From assembly GCA_003158365.1 (NCBI GenBank), contig PMIW01000141.1, positions 2,331 through 7,435 of the forward strand: a stretch of DNA of 5,105 nucleotides, given 5' to 3'. Below are positions 1-5,105 of the stretch, in pieces; position 1 is the first letter of the stretch; every line of letters begins with the position of its first letter. This DNA comes from Ignavibacteriota bacterium. GTDB lineage: Bacteria > Bacteroidota > Ignavibacteria > Tepidaquicellales > Tepidaquicellaceae. Under the pieces are notes generated by a model. It did not search any database, was not told where the DNA came from, and was given only the letters and a program-made list of their open reading frames with translations. A program made the position numbers and the translations under genes.

Positions 1-2159
1 CCGTTTAAATCAAACGGCAGAAGCGTCTGAACATCAATAAGTTCGACCGATATTCCTGTTTTCTTTAATTTTTCCATTGCAGATTTTGCAATATCTACGC
101 AGGCTCCGTAAGTTACAAGCGTAACATCGCTTCCCTGCACGAGCACTTCGGGCACACCAAGCGGTAAAGTTATATCACCGATATTTGCGGGTAATTTTTC
201 CTTTATCCTGTATGCGTTTAATCTTTCTATAATCATTCCGGGTTCATCGGATTTTAAAAGAGTATTATAAAATCCAGCAGCCTGCGTCATGTTCCTCGGA
301 ACGCAAATATGCAATCCGCGGAATGCATTGATTACCATTCCCATCGGTGAGCCGGAGTGGAAAATACCGACCAGCCTGTGCCCGCGAGTTCTTATAATCA
401 GCGGAGCTTTCTGTCCGCCTGCAGTTCTGTACCTGAGATTTGCAAGGTCATCGCTTATTATCTGCAGTGCATATAATAAATAATCAAGATATTGAATCTC
501 AGCAATCGGTTTTAATCCTCTGAGAGATGCACCTATTCCCTGCCCGATAATTGTTGCTTCGCGGATTCCCGTATCAGTAATTCTAATGTCTCCGTATTTC
601 GCCTGCAATCCCGCCATTCCCTGGTTAACATCTCCGAGTTTTCCCACATCTTCGCCGAAAGAAATTATTCTCGGGTCGCGTTTAAATGCTTCATCGAAAA
701 ATGCAAGAAGAATTTCTCTTCCCGCTACCATCAATGAATCATTATTATATATTGGTTTAATTTCTTTTACGTTTAGTGCACTCTCCGCTGTTTCGCTGTG
801 GAGGTGAGTATTAAATCTCACTTCATTTTCTCTCAGAAAATTATTCTGCCATTGAATAAGTTTTTCCCGTGCCTTGCCCGATTCATCTTTTGTTGCAAGC
901 AGAACGTCAAAAGCCGCTTGTGCATTGACTTTATGCTCTATATCAAGATTGCTCTGCATCCATTTATTAATTTCATTTACCCTTGCGGCATTTTTACTTG
1001 TCGCAGAAATTTCACTGAATATTTTACCGAGTTCAAGCCGTTCTTTCCTTATCGGGTTACCGAATTCTTCCCATGCTTCTTTCTGAATTTGCTTTACATA
1101 TACTTTAGCATTTTCTTCTATTTTATTAAGCTCTTCTTCCGTCGCAATTTTTTTACTGAGTATCCACATTCTCATTTGCTTAATGCAGTCAAAATCAAGT
1201 TCCCATTGCAGTCTCTCTTTTGTTTTATATCTTTCGTGCGAACCGCTTGTAGAGTGTCCGAGCGGTTGTGTCATTTCGGTAATATGGAATATAGCAGGAA
1301 TATGTTTTTCGCGTACTATTGCAATTCCCTCTTTATACATTTTAATTAATCTCTCATAATCCCATCCCGGAGCGCGGTATATATTATAGCCCTGCTGAAA
1401 TTTTTCATTATACCTGAATCCTTCGAGTACTTCCGAAATACTTGATTTTGTAACCTGGTAAATATTCGGAACGGATATTCCGAATCCGTCATCCCATATC
1501 GACATTGCGAGAGGCACCATCAGCACGCCTGCCGCATTTATAGTCTCATAAAAAATTCCTTCGGCTGTACTTGCATTGCCTATTGTTCCGAATGCAACTT
1601 CATTCCCATTTACGGAAAAATCTTTCAGATATTTTAATTCAGGATTGTGCCTGTAAAGCTTTGATGCGTATGCAAGCCCGAGAAGTCTCGGCATTTGCGC
1701 TGCCGTCGGGGCTATATCGGCTGTGGTATTTTTCATATTCACCTGGCTTTTCCAGCTTCCGTCTTCGTTCAGCAGTCTTGTTGCGAAGTGATTATTCATC
1801 GAGCGTCCTGCGCAGGCAGGCTCGTGATTTATATCCGTATCGCCGTATAATTGTGCGAATAGTTGTTTTATTGTTGCCATTCCCGAAGCAAGTATAAAAG
1901 TCTGGTCTCTGTAATAACCCGAACGGAAATCCCCGTTTTTAAATGCTTTTGCCATTGCAATCTGCGCTATTTCCTTGCCGTCTCCGAATATTCCGAACTG
2001 TGCCCTGCCCATTAATGATTCTTTACGACCCAATATGCTCATCTGGCGGCTTTCATTCGCAAGTTTGTAATCATTTAATATCACGATTTTATCATATTTA
2101 CCGTTACCCGACATTTTTTCTATTTTTAAATCAGATTTGCTGTCTGTTTGATTAGACAT
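1..2159 (-). CDS. Fused alpha/beta 2-oxoacid dehydrogenase E1 component (C-terminus cut by window edge)
   Basis: Reading the minus strand from the ATG at 2159 gives 719 codons without a stop, continuing past position 1. Residues about 40-335 are E1-alpha: SGYYRDQTF (80-88), GRSMNNHF (118-125), a GNASTAEG thiamine-diphosphate motif (194-201) paired with WDDGFGIS (222-229), and a GHSTSGSHERYK loop (301-312) matching the conserved Ser/His/Arg loop of E1-alpha. Residues about 336-470 are a charged, mostly helical linker. From about 475 the chain is E1-beta: FGEDVG (501-506), TGIREATIIGQG (530-541) with E534 at the expected catalytic Glu position, AEIQYLDY (553-560), H601, and the start of the transketolase C-terminal domain (about 677-719). 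By family knowledge E1 decarboxylates a 2-oxoacid and acylates the lipoyl group of E2 in the cytoplasm. About 80-90 residues appear to be missing at the C-terminus. Substrate (pyruvate or branched-chain 2-oxoacid) cannot be fixed from sequence; no E2 or E3 gene is visible. M1 is preferred over M16 because an AGGAGA lies 5 nt upstream. Confidence 0.93.
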   Translation of the reverse strand, partial: MSNQTDSKSDLKIEKMSGNGKYDKIVILNDYKLANESRQMSILGRKESLMGRAQFGIFGDGKEIAQIAMAKAFKNGDFRSGYYRDQTFILASGMATIKQLFAQLYGDTDINHEPACAGRSMNNHFATRLLNEDGSWKSQVNMKNTTADIAPTAAQMPRLLGLAYASKLYRHNPELKYLKDFSVNGNEVAFGTIGNASTAEGIFYETINAAGVLMVPLAMSIWDDGFGISVPNIYQVTKSSISEVLEGFRYNEKFQQGYNIYRAPGWDYERLIKMYKEGIAIVREKHIPAIFHITEMTQPLGHSTSGSHERYKTKERLQWELDFDCIKQMRMWILSKKIATEEELNKIEENAKVYVKQIQKEAWEEFGNPIRKERLELGKIFSEISATSKNAARVNEINKWMQSNLDIEHKVNAQAAFDVLLATKDESGKAREKLIQWQNNFLRENEVRFNTHLHSETAESALNVKEIKPIYNNDSLMVAGREILLAFFDEAFKRDPRIISFGEDVGKLGDVNQGMAGLQAKYGDIRITDTGIREATIIGQGIGASLRGLKPIAEIQYLDYLLYALQIISDDLANLRYRTAGGQKAPLIIRTRGHRLVGIFHSGSPMGMVINAFRGLHICVPRNMTQAAGFYNTLLKSDEPGMIIERLNAYRIKEKLPANIGDITLPLGVPEVLVQGSDVTLVTYGACVDIAKSAMEKLKKTGISVELIDVQTLLPFDLN

Positions 2160-2164
2160 TAAGT

Positions 2165-2170
2165 TCTCCT
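2165..2170 (-). promoter_or_regulatory. Shine-Dalgarno sequence of the E1 gene
   Basis: On the minus strand the sequence reads AGGAGA-ACTTA-ATG, a strong ribosome binding site 5 nt before the start at 2159. It decides the start in favour of M1. It is notable because the three plus-strand coding genes in the window have no such site. Confidence 0.75.
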
Positions 2171-2205
2171 GTTAGTTTGTGTATTTCTTCACAAAAACTA
2201 TTGTT

Positions 2206-2231
2206 TTTATATTTTCTTATAAAAAAGTCAA
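2206..2231 (-). promoter_or_regulatory. Candidate promoter of the E1 gene
   Basis: On the minus strand TTGACT (2231-2226, 5/6 to the sigma-70 -35 consensus) is followed after 14 nt by TATAAA (2211-2206), or after 16 nt by TAAAAA. The 14-nt spacer is shorter than ideal and the region is very AT-rich, so chance is a real alternative. It would give a leader of about 40 nt containing the Shine-Dalgarno site. Confidence 0.3.
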
Positions 2232-2320
2232 TCCCGCACTTTTAAACAAAAAATAGACTACTTAAGTTCTAAAATAGAAATTATTGTATTTAGTATAAAC
2301 GCAATTCCAAAAGAGCATTC

Positions 2321-2360
2321 ACCACTAAGGTCACTTAGTGCACTAAGTGTTCTTAGTGGT
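2321..2360. repeat. 40-bp dyad built of four 9-bp CACTAAG-type units
   Basis: The two 20-nt halves (2321-2340 and 2341-2360) are reverse complements at 18 of 20 positions, with no loop and the two mismatches adjacent. The central 18 bp (2332-2349, CACTTAGTG-CACTAAGTG) is a perfect palindrome. The same stretch reads as a direct tandem of 9-mers from 2323: CACTAAGGT, CACTTAGTG, CACTAAGTG, TTCTTAGTG. It lies between two divergent genes and upstream of both candidate promoters. It could be a REP-like dispersed repeat or an operator. It is not followed by a T-run on the plus strand, so a rho-independent terminator in that direction is unlikely. Confidence 0.8.
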
Positions 2361-2391
2361 AAAAAGCTTTATATTTTATCATTTTCAAAAT

Positions 2392-2397
2392 TATACT
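2392..2397 (+). promoter_or_regulatory. Weak -10 candidate for the 2426 gene
   Basis: TATACT (5/6 to TATAAT) lies 28 nt before the ATG at 2426. No convincing -35 is found at the usual spacing; the hexamer 17 nt upstream is TTATAT. No clear Bacteroidota-type TAnnTTTG element is present. Chance is likely in such AT-rich sequence. Confidence 0.22.
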
Positions 2398-2425
2398 ATC
2401 TTAAAAAAATAAATCAAATTATAAT

Positions 2426-2887
2426 ATGCCACTCGATAAACTTAAAGAAAAAGCTCTCGGAGCCGCAGGCGGATTAAAGGATAAAATTTCCGACCTGAAA
2501 GGTAACATTTTCGGCACGGAAGAGGAAGAAATCAAAGAGGAGTTCAAAGATTCAGGTACAAGCAAAATTCAGGAAATGTTGAATTATATTACTGATTCTA
2601 CCGACCTTATACACAGAGCAGGATTTGAATTAAGCGGATTGGGTATTTCGATTGCCATAGCTCCAATAATAAAAGTTTCATTCGCCTTTATAAAGAAAAT
2701 CTCCGAAGATGAAAGAGTAAATGTTTTAGAGGAAGTCAAAGAAAAAAGAATAATGAAAATTCTTTTGGTATGTTTGTTCAAAGCAAGTGATTTTGTTGAC
2801 GGTATTAAAGTGGGGAATTACAAACTCGGCGGTGTGGATATTTCTTTGGGCTTAACACCGGGAATCAATGTAACATTTAAAAAATAA
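2426..2887 (+). CDS. Hypothetical protein with duplicated beta-like motif (153 aa)
   Basis: I do not recognise this family. The N-terminus (1-29) is Ala/Gly/Lys-rich and amphipathic, followed by an acidic stretch (E32-E39). The rest appears to be two related modules at a constant offset of 65 residues. Residues 67-86 and 132-151 align without gaps and share L, G, I, S, P, I, V and F (8 of 20 identical, most others conservative), giving the pattern L-x-G-[LV]-x-I-S-[IL]-[AG]-[IL]-[AT]-P-x-I-x-V-[ST]-F. The similarity continues weakly upstream (L52/L117, D57/D122, D60/D125, I62/I127). A charged helix (about 90-110) links the modules. There is no signal peptide or clear transmembrane segment, although 67-88 is quite hydrophobic. 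The start has no Shine-Dalgarno; the leader AAATTATAA also precedes the next gene. Stop to next start is 27 bp, so co-transcription with the transporter is likely. Coding status is supported by codon style like its neighbours and by the repeat pattern. Confidence 0.78.
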   Translation: MPLDKLKEKALGAAGGLKDKISDLKGNIFGTEEEEIKEEFKDSGTSKIQEMLNYITDSTDLIHRAGFELSGLGISIAIAPIIKVSFAFIKKISEDERVNVLEEVKEKRIMKILLVCLFKASDFVDGIKVGNYKLGGVDISLGLTPGINVTFKK

Positions 2888-2914
2888 ATTCCATACACAT
2901 TACTTAAATTATAA

Positions 2915-4204
2915 ATGGAAAATAAAAAATCTACCGGATTAAAATCCTTCTCACGCAATTTCTGGGTTGTAATTATTATGGAGTTCTTCGAAAGAGGCTC
3001 ATACTATGGAGTTATGTCGGTGCTGTCTGTTTACCTTGTACTCAGTGTCGCAGAAGGCGGACTGGGATTTTCAAAAGAATCAGTCGGAGTAATTAACAGC
3101 GTAACAAGACCTCTTTTATATTTACTGCCGATATTATCCGGAGCAATTGCAGACAGGTATGGCTATAAGAAAACCCTGATGTTTGCTTTTATCATTATGA
3201 GCATAGGTTATTTTCTTACAAGTCTTGCGAGTGCATATGCACTGGTGTTCCTTAGTTTGCTTTTCATGACACTCGGTGCAGGATTTTTCAAGCCGGTAAT
3301 CTCCGGAACAATTGCACGCAATACAGATGAAAAAAATTCCTCTCTCGGATTCGGAATTTATTACTGGTCAATAAATCTCGGCGCTTTTATTTTCCCGCTC
3401 ATTCTTGTTCCTTATTTAAAAAGCATTTCGTGGTCACTAATATTCGTGATGGCCGCAATCGGTACGGGATGGCTGATTTTCCTGAATCTCTTTGCATATA
3501 AAGAACCCGATAAACCCGAAACTTCAAAAAAAGTAATTGATGCACTGAAAGGTATTCTTCTTGTACTTAAGGATTTCAGATTTATAATTATGATTGTAAT
3601 TTATTCGGGCTTCTGGATACTGTATTTCCAGATGTTCGATACGGTACTCTGGTATTTAAAAGACTATATGGATATGACTCCAGTGAATAATCTCGTGAAT
3701 TCTTTCCTCGGATTATTTATAAATAACCCGAACTGGAAATTCGATGCAGAGCACGTAACGGTTATAAATGCTTTAACTATTATAGTGCTGCAATTATTTG
3801 TATCCAATATTGTAAAAAATAAAAAAGCACTGCCTACAATGATAGCGGGAATCACAATGGGTACAATAGGAATGGGTATGCTTGCAATTTCAACTTATGC
3901 GTGGGTGTTCATGGCGGGAATTATAATTTTCTCCATCGGGGAAATGACGGCACATCCGAAATTTATTTCTTACATAGGTCTGATTGCACCCGAAGATAAA
4001 AAAGCATTGTATCTCGGGTATTCATTTTTATACGGAGTAATCGGAAGCGGCATTGGCGGAATACTCGGAGCAAGTCTATATGTTCATTTTGTGGATAATC
4101 TGAAGGCACCGTCGATATTATGGCTGATATTCAGTGCAATCGGAGTTGCAACAATAATTGGTTTAATGCTGTATAACAAGTATCTTGCACCAAAAAAAGT
4201 TTAA
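2915..4204 (+). CDS. POT/PTR2-family MFS transporter, probable proton-coupled peptide transporter
   Basis: The 429-residue protein has about 12 hydrophobic segments (from about residues 15-45 to 400-420). POT signatures are present in order: the ExxER motif in TM1 (E23, E26, R27, followed by YYG at 30-32), which in the family couples protons; the MFS loop ADRYGYKK (79-86); GAGFFKP in TM4 with K126; YYWSIN (149-154), matching the FYxxINxG signature; FW...Q in TM7 (F233, W234, Q239); and E343 in TM10, followed by a HP pair and an AP (358-359) as in relatives. Family knowledge says these proteins import di- and tripeptides with protons across the inner membrane. It is short for bacterial POTs, and the TM6-TM7 loop (about 195-220) seems too short for the two extra helices usual in bacterial members. 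The FKPN Asn is Val here (V128). Substrate is therefore inferred; another small solute is possible. It lies 27 bp after the 153-residue gene, has no Shine-Dalgarno, and the start is fixed by a stop shortly upstream. Confidence 0.88.
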   Translation: MENKKSTGLKSFSRNFWVVIIMEFFERGSYYGVMSVLSVYLVLSVAEGGLGFSKESVGVINSVTRPLLYLLPILSGAIADRYGYKKTLMFAFIIMSIGYFLTSLASAYALVFLSLLFMTLGAGFFKPVISGTIARNTDEKNSSLGFGIYYWSINLGAFIFPLILVPYLKSISWSLIFVMAAIGTGWLIFLNLFAYKEPDKPETSKKVIDALKGILLVLKDFRFIIMIVIYSGFWILYFQMFDTVLWYLKDYMDMTPVNNLVNSFLGLFINNPNWKFDAEHVTVINALTIIVLQLFVSNIVKNKKALPTMIAGITMGTIGMGMLAISTYAWVFMAGIIIFSIGEMTAHPKFISYIGLIAPEDKKALYLGYSFLYGVIGSGIGGILGASLYVHFVDNLKAPSILWLIFSAIGVATIIGLMLYNKYLAPKKV

Positions 4205-4240
4205 ATGTTTGATAATTAAGACATAATATTCCCTTTTCTA

Positions 4241-4269
4241 TTGAAAAATCGAAGATAATTGTCTATTTT
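4241..4269 (+). promoter_or_regulatory. Candidate sigma-70-like promoter of tRNA-Val
   Basis: TTGAAA (4241-4246, 5/6 to the -35 consensus) is followed by a 17-nt spacer and TATTTT (4264-4269, 4/6 to the -10). Predicted transcription start is around 4276, about 10 nt before the mature tRNA 5' end, which is a sensible distance. No hairpin terminator for the upstream transporter gene is seen in 4205-4240. Confidence 0.45.
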
Positions 4270-4285
4270 GCTTATTCCCAACAGA

Positions 4286-4359
4286 GGGCGGTTAGCTCAG
4301 CTGGTTAGAGCGCCACGTTGACATCGTGGAGGCCATTGGTTCGAGTCCATTACCGCCCA
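4286..4359 (+). tRNA. tRNA-Val (anticodon GAC)
   Basis: The 74-nt sequence folds as a full cloverleaf: acceptor stem GGGCGGT/ACCGCCC (7/7), D-stem GCTC/GAGC, anticodon stem CCACG/CGTGG, loop TTGACAT with anticodon GAC, 5-nt variable loop AGGCC, T-loop TTCGAGT and discriminator A at 4359. It reads valine codons GUC and GUU. CCA is not encoded; the discriminator is followed by C and a run of seven T (4361-4367), which may give partial termination or be read through into thrS. The T-stem has one T-T mismatch (second pair, 50-64), which is unusual but tolerable. Confidence 0.95.
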
Positions 4360-4386
4360 CTTTTTTTATTATTTAGAGTTTTATGC

Positions 4387-4402
4387 CGCAGAGTCACAGA
4401 GG
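4387..4402. repeat. Two degenerate 8-bp units (CGCAGAGT, CACAGAGG)
   Basis: Adjacent 8-mers CGCAGAGT and CACAGAGG agree at 6 of 8 positions. The CGCAGAG style recalls short dispersed repeats that I know from environmental bacterial genomes, and it loosely resembles the CACTAAG units at 2321-2360. With only two units, chance is possible. Confidence 0.3.
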
Positions 4403-4411
4403 AAAACTTTA

Positions 4412-4427
4412 TTAATAATATTATTAA
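4412..4427. repeat. 16-bp perfect AT palindrome in the thrS leader
   Basis: TTAATAAT-ATTATTAA is a perfect palindrome 22 bp before the thrS start. It consists only of A and T, so an RNA hairpin would be weak and chance occurrence is plausible. I see no T-box or tRNA-Thr-like operator in the 90-bp stretch between the tRNA and thrS. Confidence 0.3.
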
Positions 4428-4449
4428 AAGAAAATTGTTATAAAATATA

Positions 4450-5105
4450 ATGAGTGATAAAATAAAAATAACTTTTCCGGACGGAAGTTTAAAAGAATAC
4501 GATAAAGGTATAACTGCATTCGATATTGCAAAATCAATCAGCAGTAAATTCGCAGACAGCATTCTCGTGTGCAAGTTTAACAGCAAGGCAATCGATTTAT
4601 CATTACCGATAAATGATGACGGGAAAATTTTATTTTTTAAATTCGATTCTCCCGAAGGCAAGGAATGCTACTGGCATACATCTTCGCACATGATGGCGCA
4701 GGCAATCGAAGAGCTTTACCCGGGCGCAAAATTCGGCGTGGGTCCTGCAATCGAAGCGGGATTCTATTATGATGTTGATTCGGATACAAAATTCACTGAA
4801 GAAGATTTAAAAAAGATTGAAGACAGGATACTTGAAATTGCAAAACGTGATTTGAAACCCGTGCGCGAAGAGAAACCAAGACTCGAAGCAATCGAATATT
4901 TTAAAACAAAAAGACCCGACCCGTATAAAGTAGAAATACTCGAAACAATTGCAAAGGATGAATCAGTAGTTTCTTTGTATCACCAGGGTGAATTCACCGA
5001 TTTATGCCGCGGTCCGCATCTTCCGACCACTGCAAAAGTGAAAGCAGTAAAATTATTATCAGTCTCGGGCTCATACTGGAGAGGCGATGAAAAAAGGCAG
5101 ATGCT
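4450..5105 (+). CDS. thrS: Threonyl-tRNA synthetase, N-terminal part (cut by window edge)
   Basis: The open frame gives 218 residues and continues past the window. Residues about 4-63 are the TGS domain (ITFPDGS at 7-13, then YDKGITAFDIAKSI). From about 70 the second editing (SAD) domain begins with the HxxxH metal-binding pair H76 and H80, and later carries the CxxxH pair C186 and H190 within DLCRGPHLP. All four residues match the Ser-tRNA(Thr) editing site of bacterial ThrRS. The end (YWRGDEKRQM, 209-218) matches the linker into the catalytic domain, which lies outside the window. The enzyme charges tRNA-Thr in the cytoplasm and removes misactivated serine. Family members are about 640 residues, so roughly a third is present. 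There is no Shine-Dalgarno; the leader is TTATAAAATATA just before ATG. The gene follows tRNA-Val by 90 bp and may be read from the same promoter. In many bacteria infC, rpmI and rplT follow thrS; this cannot be checked here. Confidence 0.96.
   Translation, partial: MSDKIKITFPDGSLKEYDKGITAFDIAKSISSKFADSILVCKFNSKAIDLSLPINDDGKILFFKFDSPEGKECYWHTSSHMMAQAIEELYPGAKFGVGPAIEAGFYYDVDSDTKFTEEDLKKIEDRILEIAKRDLKPVREEKPRLEAIEYFKTKRPDPYKVEILETIAKDESVVSLYHQGEFTDLCRGPHLPTTAKVKAVKLLSVSGSYWRGDEKRQM

Noticed and set aside
798..1349. 183-codon plus-strand open frame inside the E1 region
   Set aside because: It lies antisense to E1, whose motifs are unmistakable. The translation is Phe/Cys/Tyr-rich with no domain and no ribosome binding site.
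289..2155. Other plus-strand open frames at 289-483, 586-807, 874-1086, 1571-1897 and 1943-2155
   Set aside because: All are antisense to the continuous E1 frame and have no recognisable motifs or ribosome binding sites.
2321..2360. CRISPR repeat or insertion-sequence end
   Set aside because: The 9-bp units are contiguous without spacers, there is no transposase, and there are no flanking target duplications.
2584..2781. 65-codon minus-strand frame
   Set aside because: It is antisense to the 153-residue gene, with low-complexity Ser/Thr/Ile composition.
3664..3855. 63-codon minus-strand frame
   Set aside because: It is a shadow of the POT transporter gene.
4205..4240. Possible terminator after the transporter gene
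   Set aside because: No GC-containing hairpin followed by a T-run could be drawn; only weak AT pairings exist.
4350..4661. 103-codon minus-strand frame
   Set aside because: It overlaps the 3' end of the tRNA and the conserved TGS domain of thrS, and reads as an antisense shadow.

Overview
The window is AT-rich (roughly 60-65% A+T by eye). Three of its four protein-coding genes lack a Shine-Dalgarno sequence and start directly after an AT-rich leader. Together with a fused alpha/beta 2-oxoacid dehydrogenase E1 of the type I know from Bacteroidota relatives, this suggests a bacterium of the Bacteroidota/Ignavibacteriota (Chlorobi) group. That placement is an inference from style and gene type, not a proof.

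Layout. Positions 1-2159 (minus strand) hold one long open frame for a thiamine-diphosphate-dependent 2-oxoacid dehydrogenase E1 component, with alpha and beta subunits fused in one chain; its C-terminus runs off the left edge. A 266-bp divergent intergenic region (2160-2425) follows. It holds the E1 Shine-Dalgarno sequence, weak promoter candidates for both directions, and a 40-bp dyad made of four 9-bp CACTAAG-type units. On the plus strand, 2426-2887 encodes a 153-residue protein of unknown function with an internal duplication. Only 27 bp later, 2915-4204 encodes a 12-TM transporter of the proton-dependent oligopeptide (POT/PTR2) branch of the MFS. Then come a tRNA-Val(GAC) gene (4286-4359) with a good sigma-70-like promoter and, after a 90-bp leader, the 5' part of thrS (threonyl-tRNA synthetase, 4450 to the right edge).

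How the genes relate. The E1 protein belongs to central 2-oxoacid oxidation (pyruvate or branched-chain 2-oxoacids to acyl-CoA, with separate E2 and E3 partners not seen here). The small protein and the transporter are probably co-transcribed. The tRNA and thrS form a translation block and may share transcription. Nothing links these groups functionally beyond adjacency.

I see no evidence for a defence system, CRISPR array, insertion sequence, prophage or biosynthetic cluster. The points most worth a second look are the duplicated motif in the 153-residue protein, the dyad/tandem repeat at 2321-2360, and the apparent Asp/Asn exchange in the thiamine-diphosphate motif of E1.
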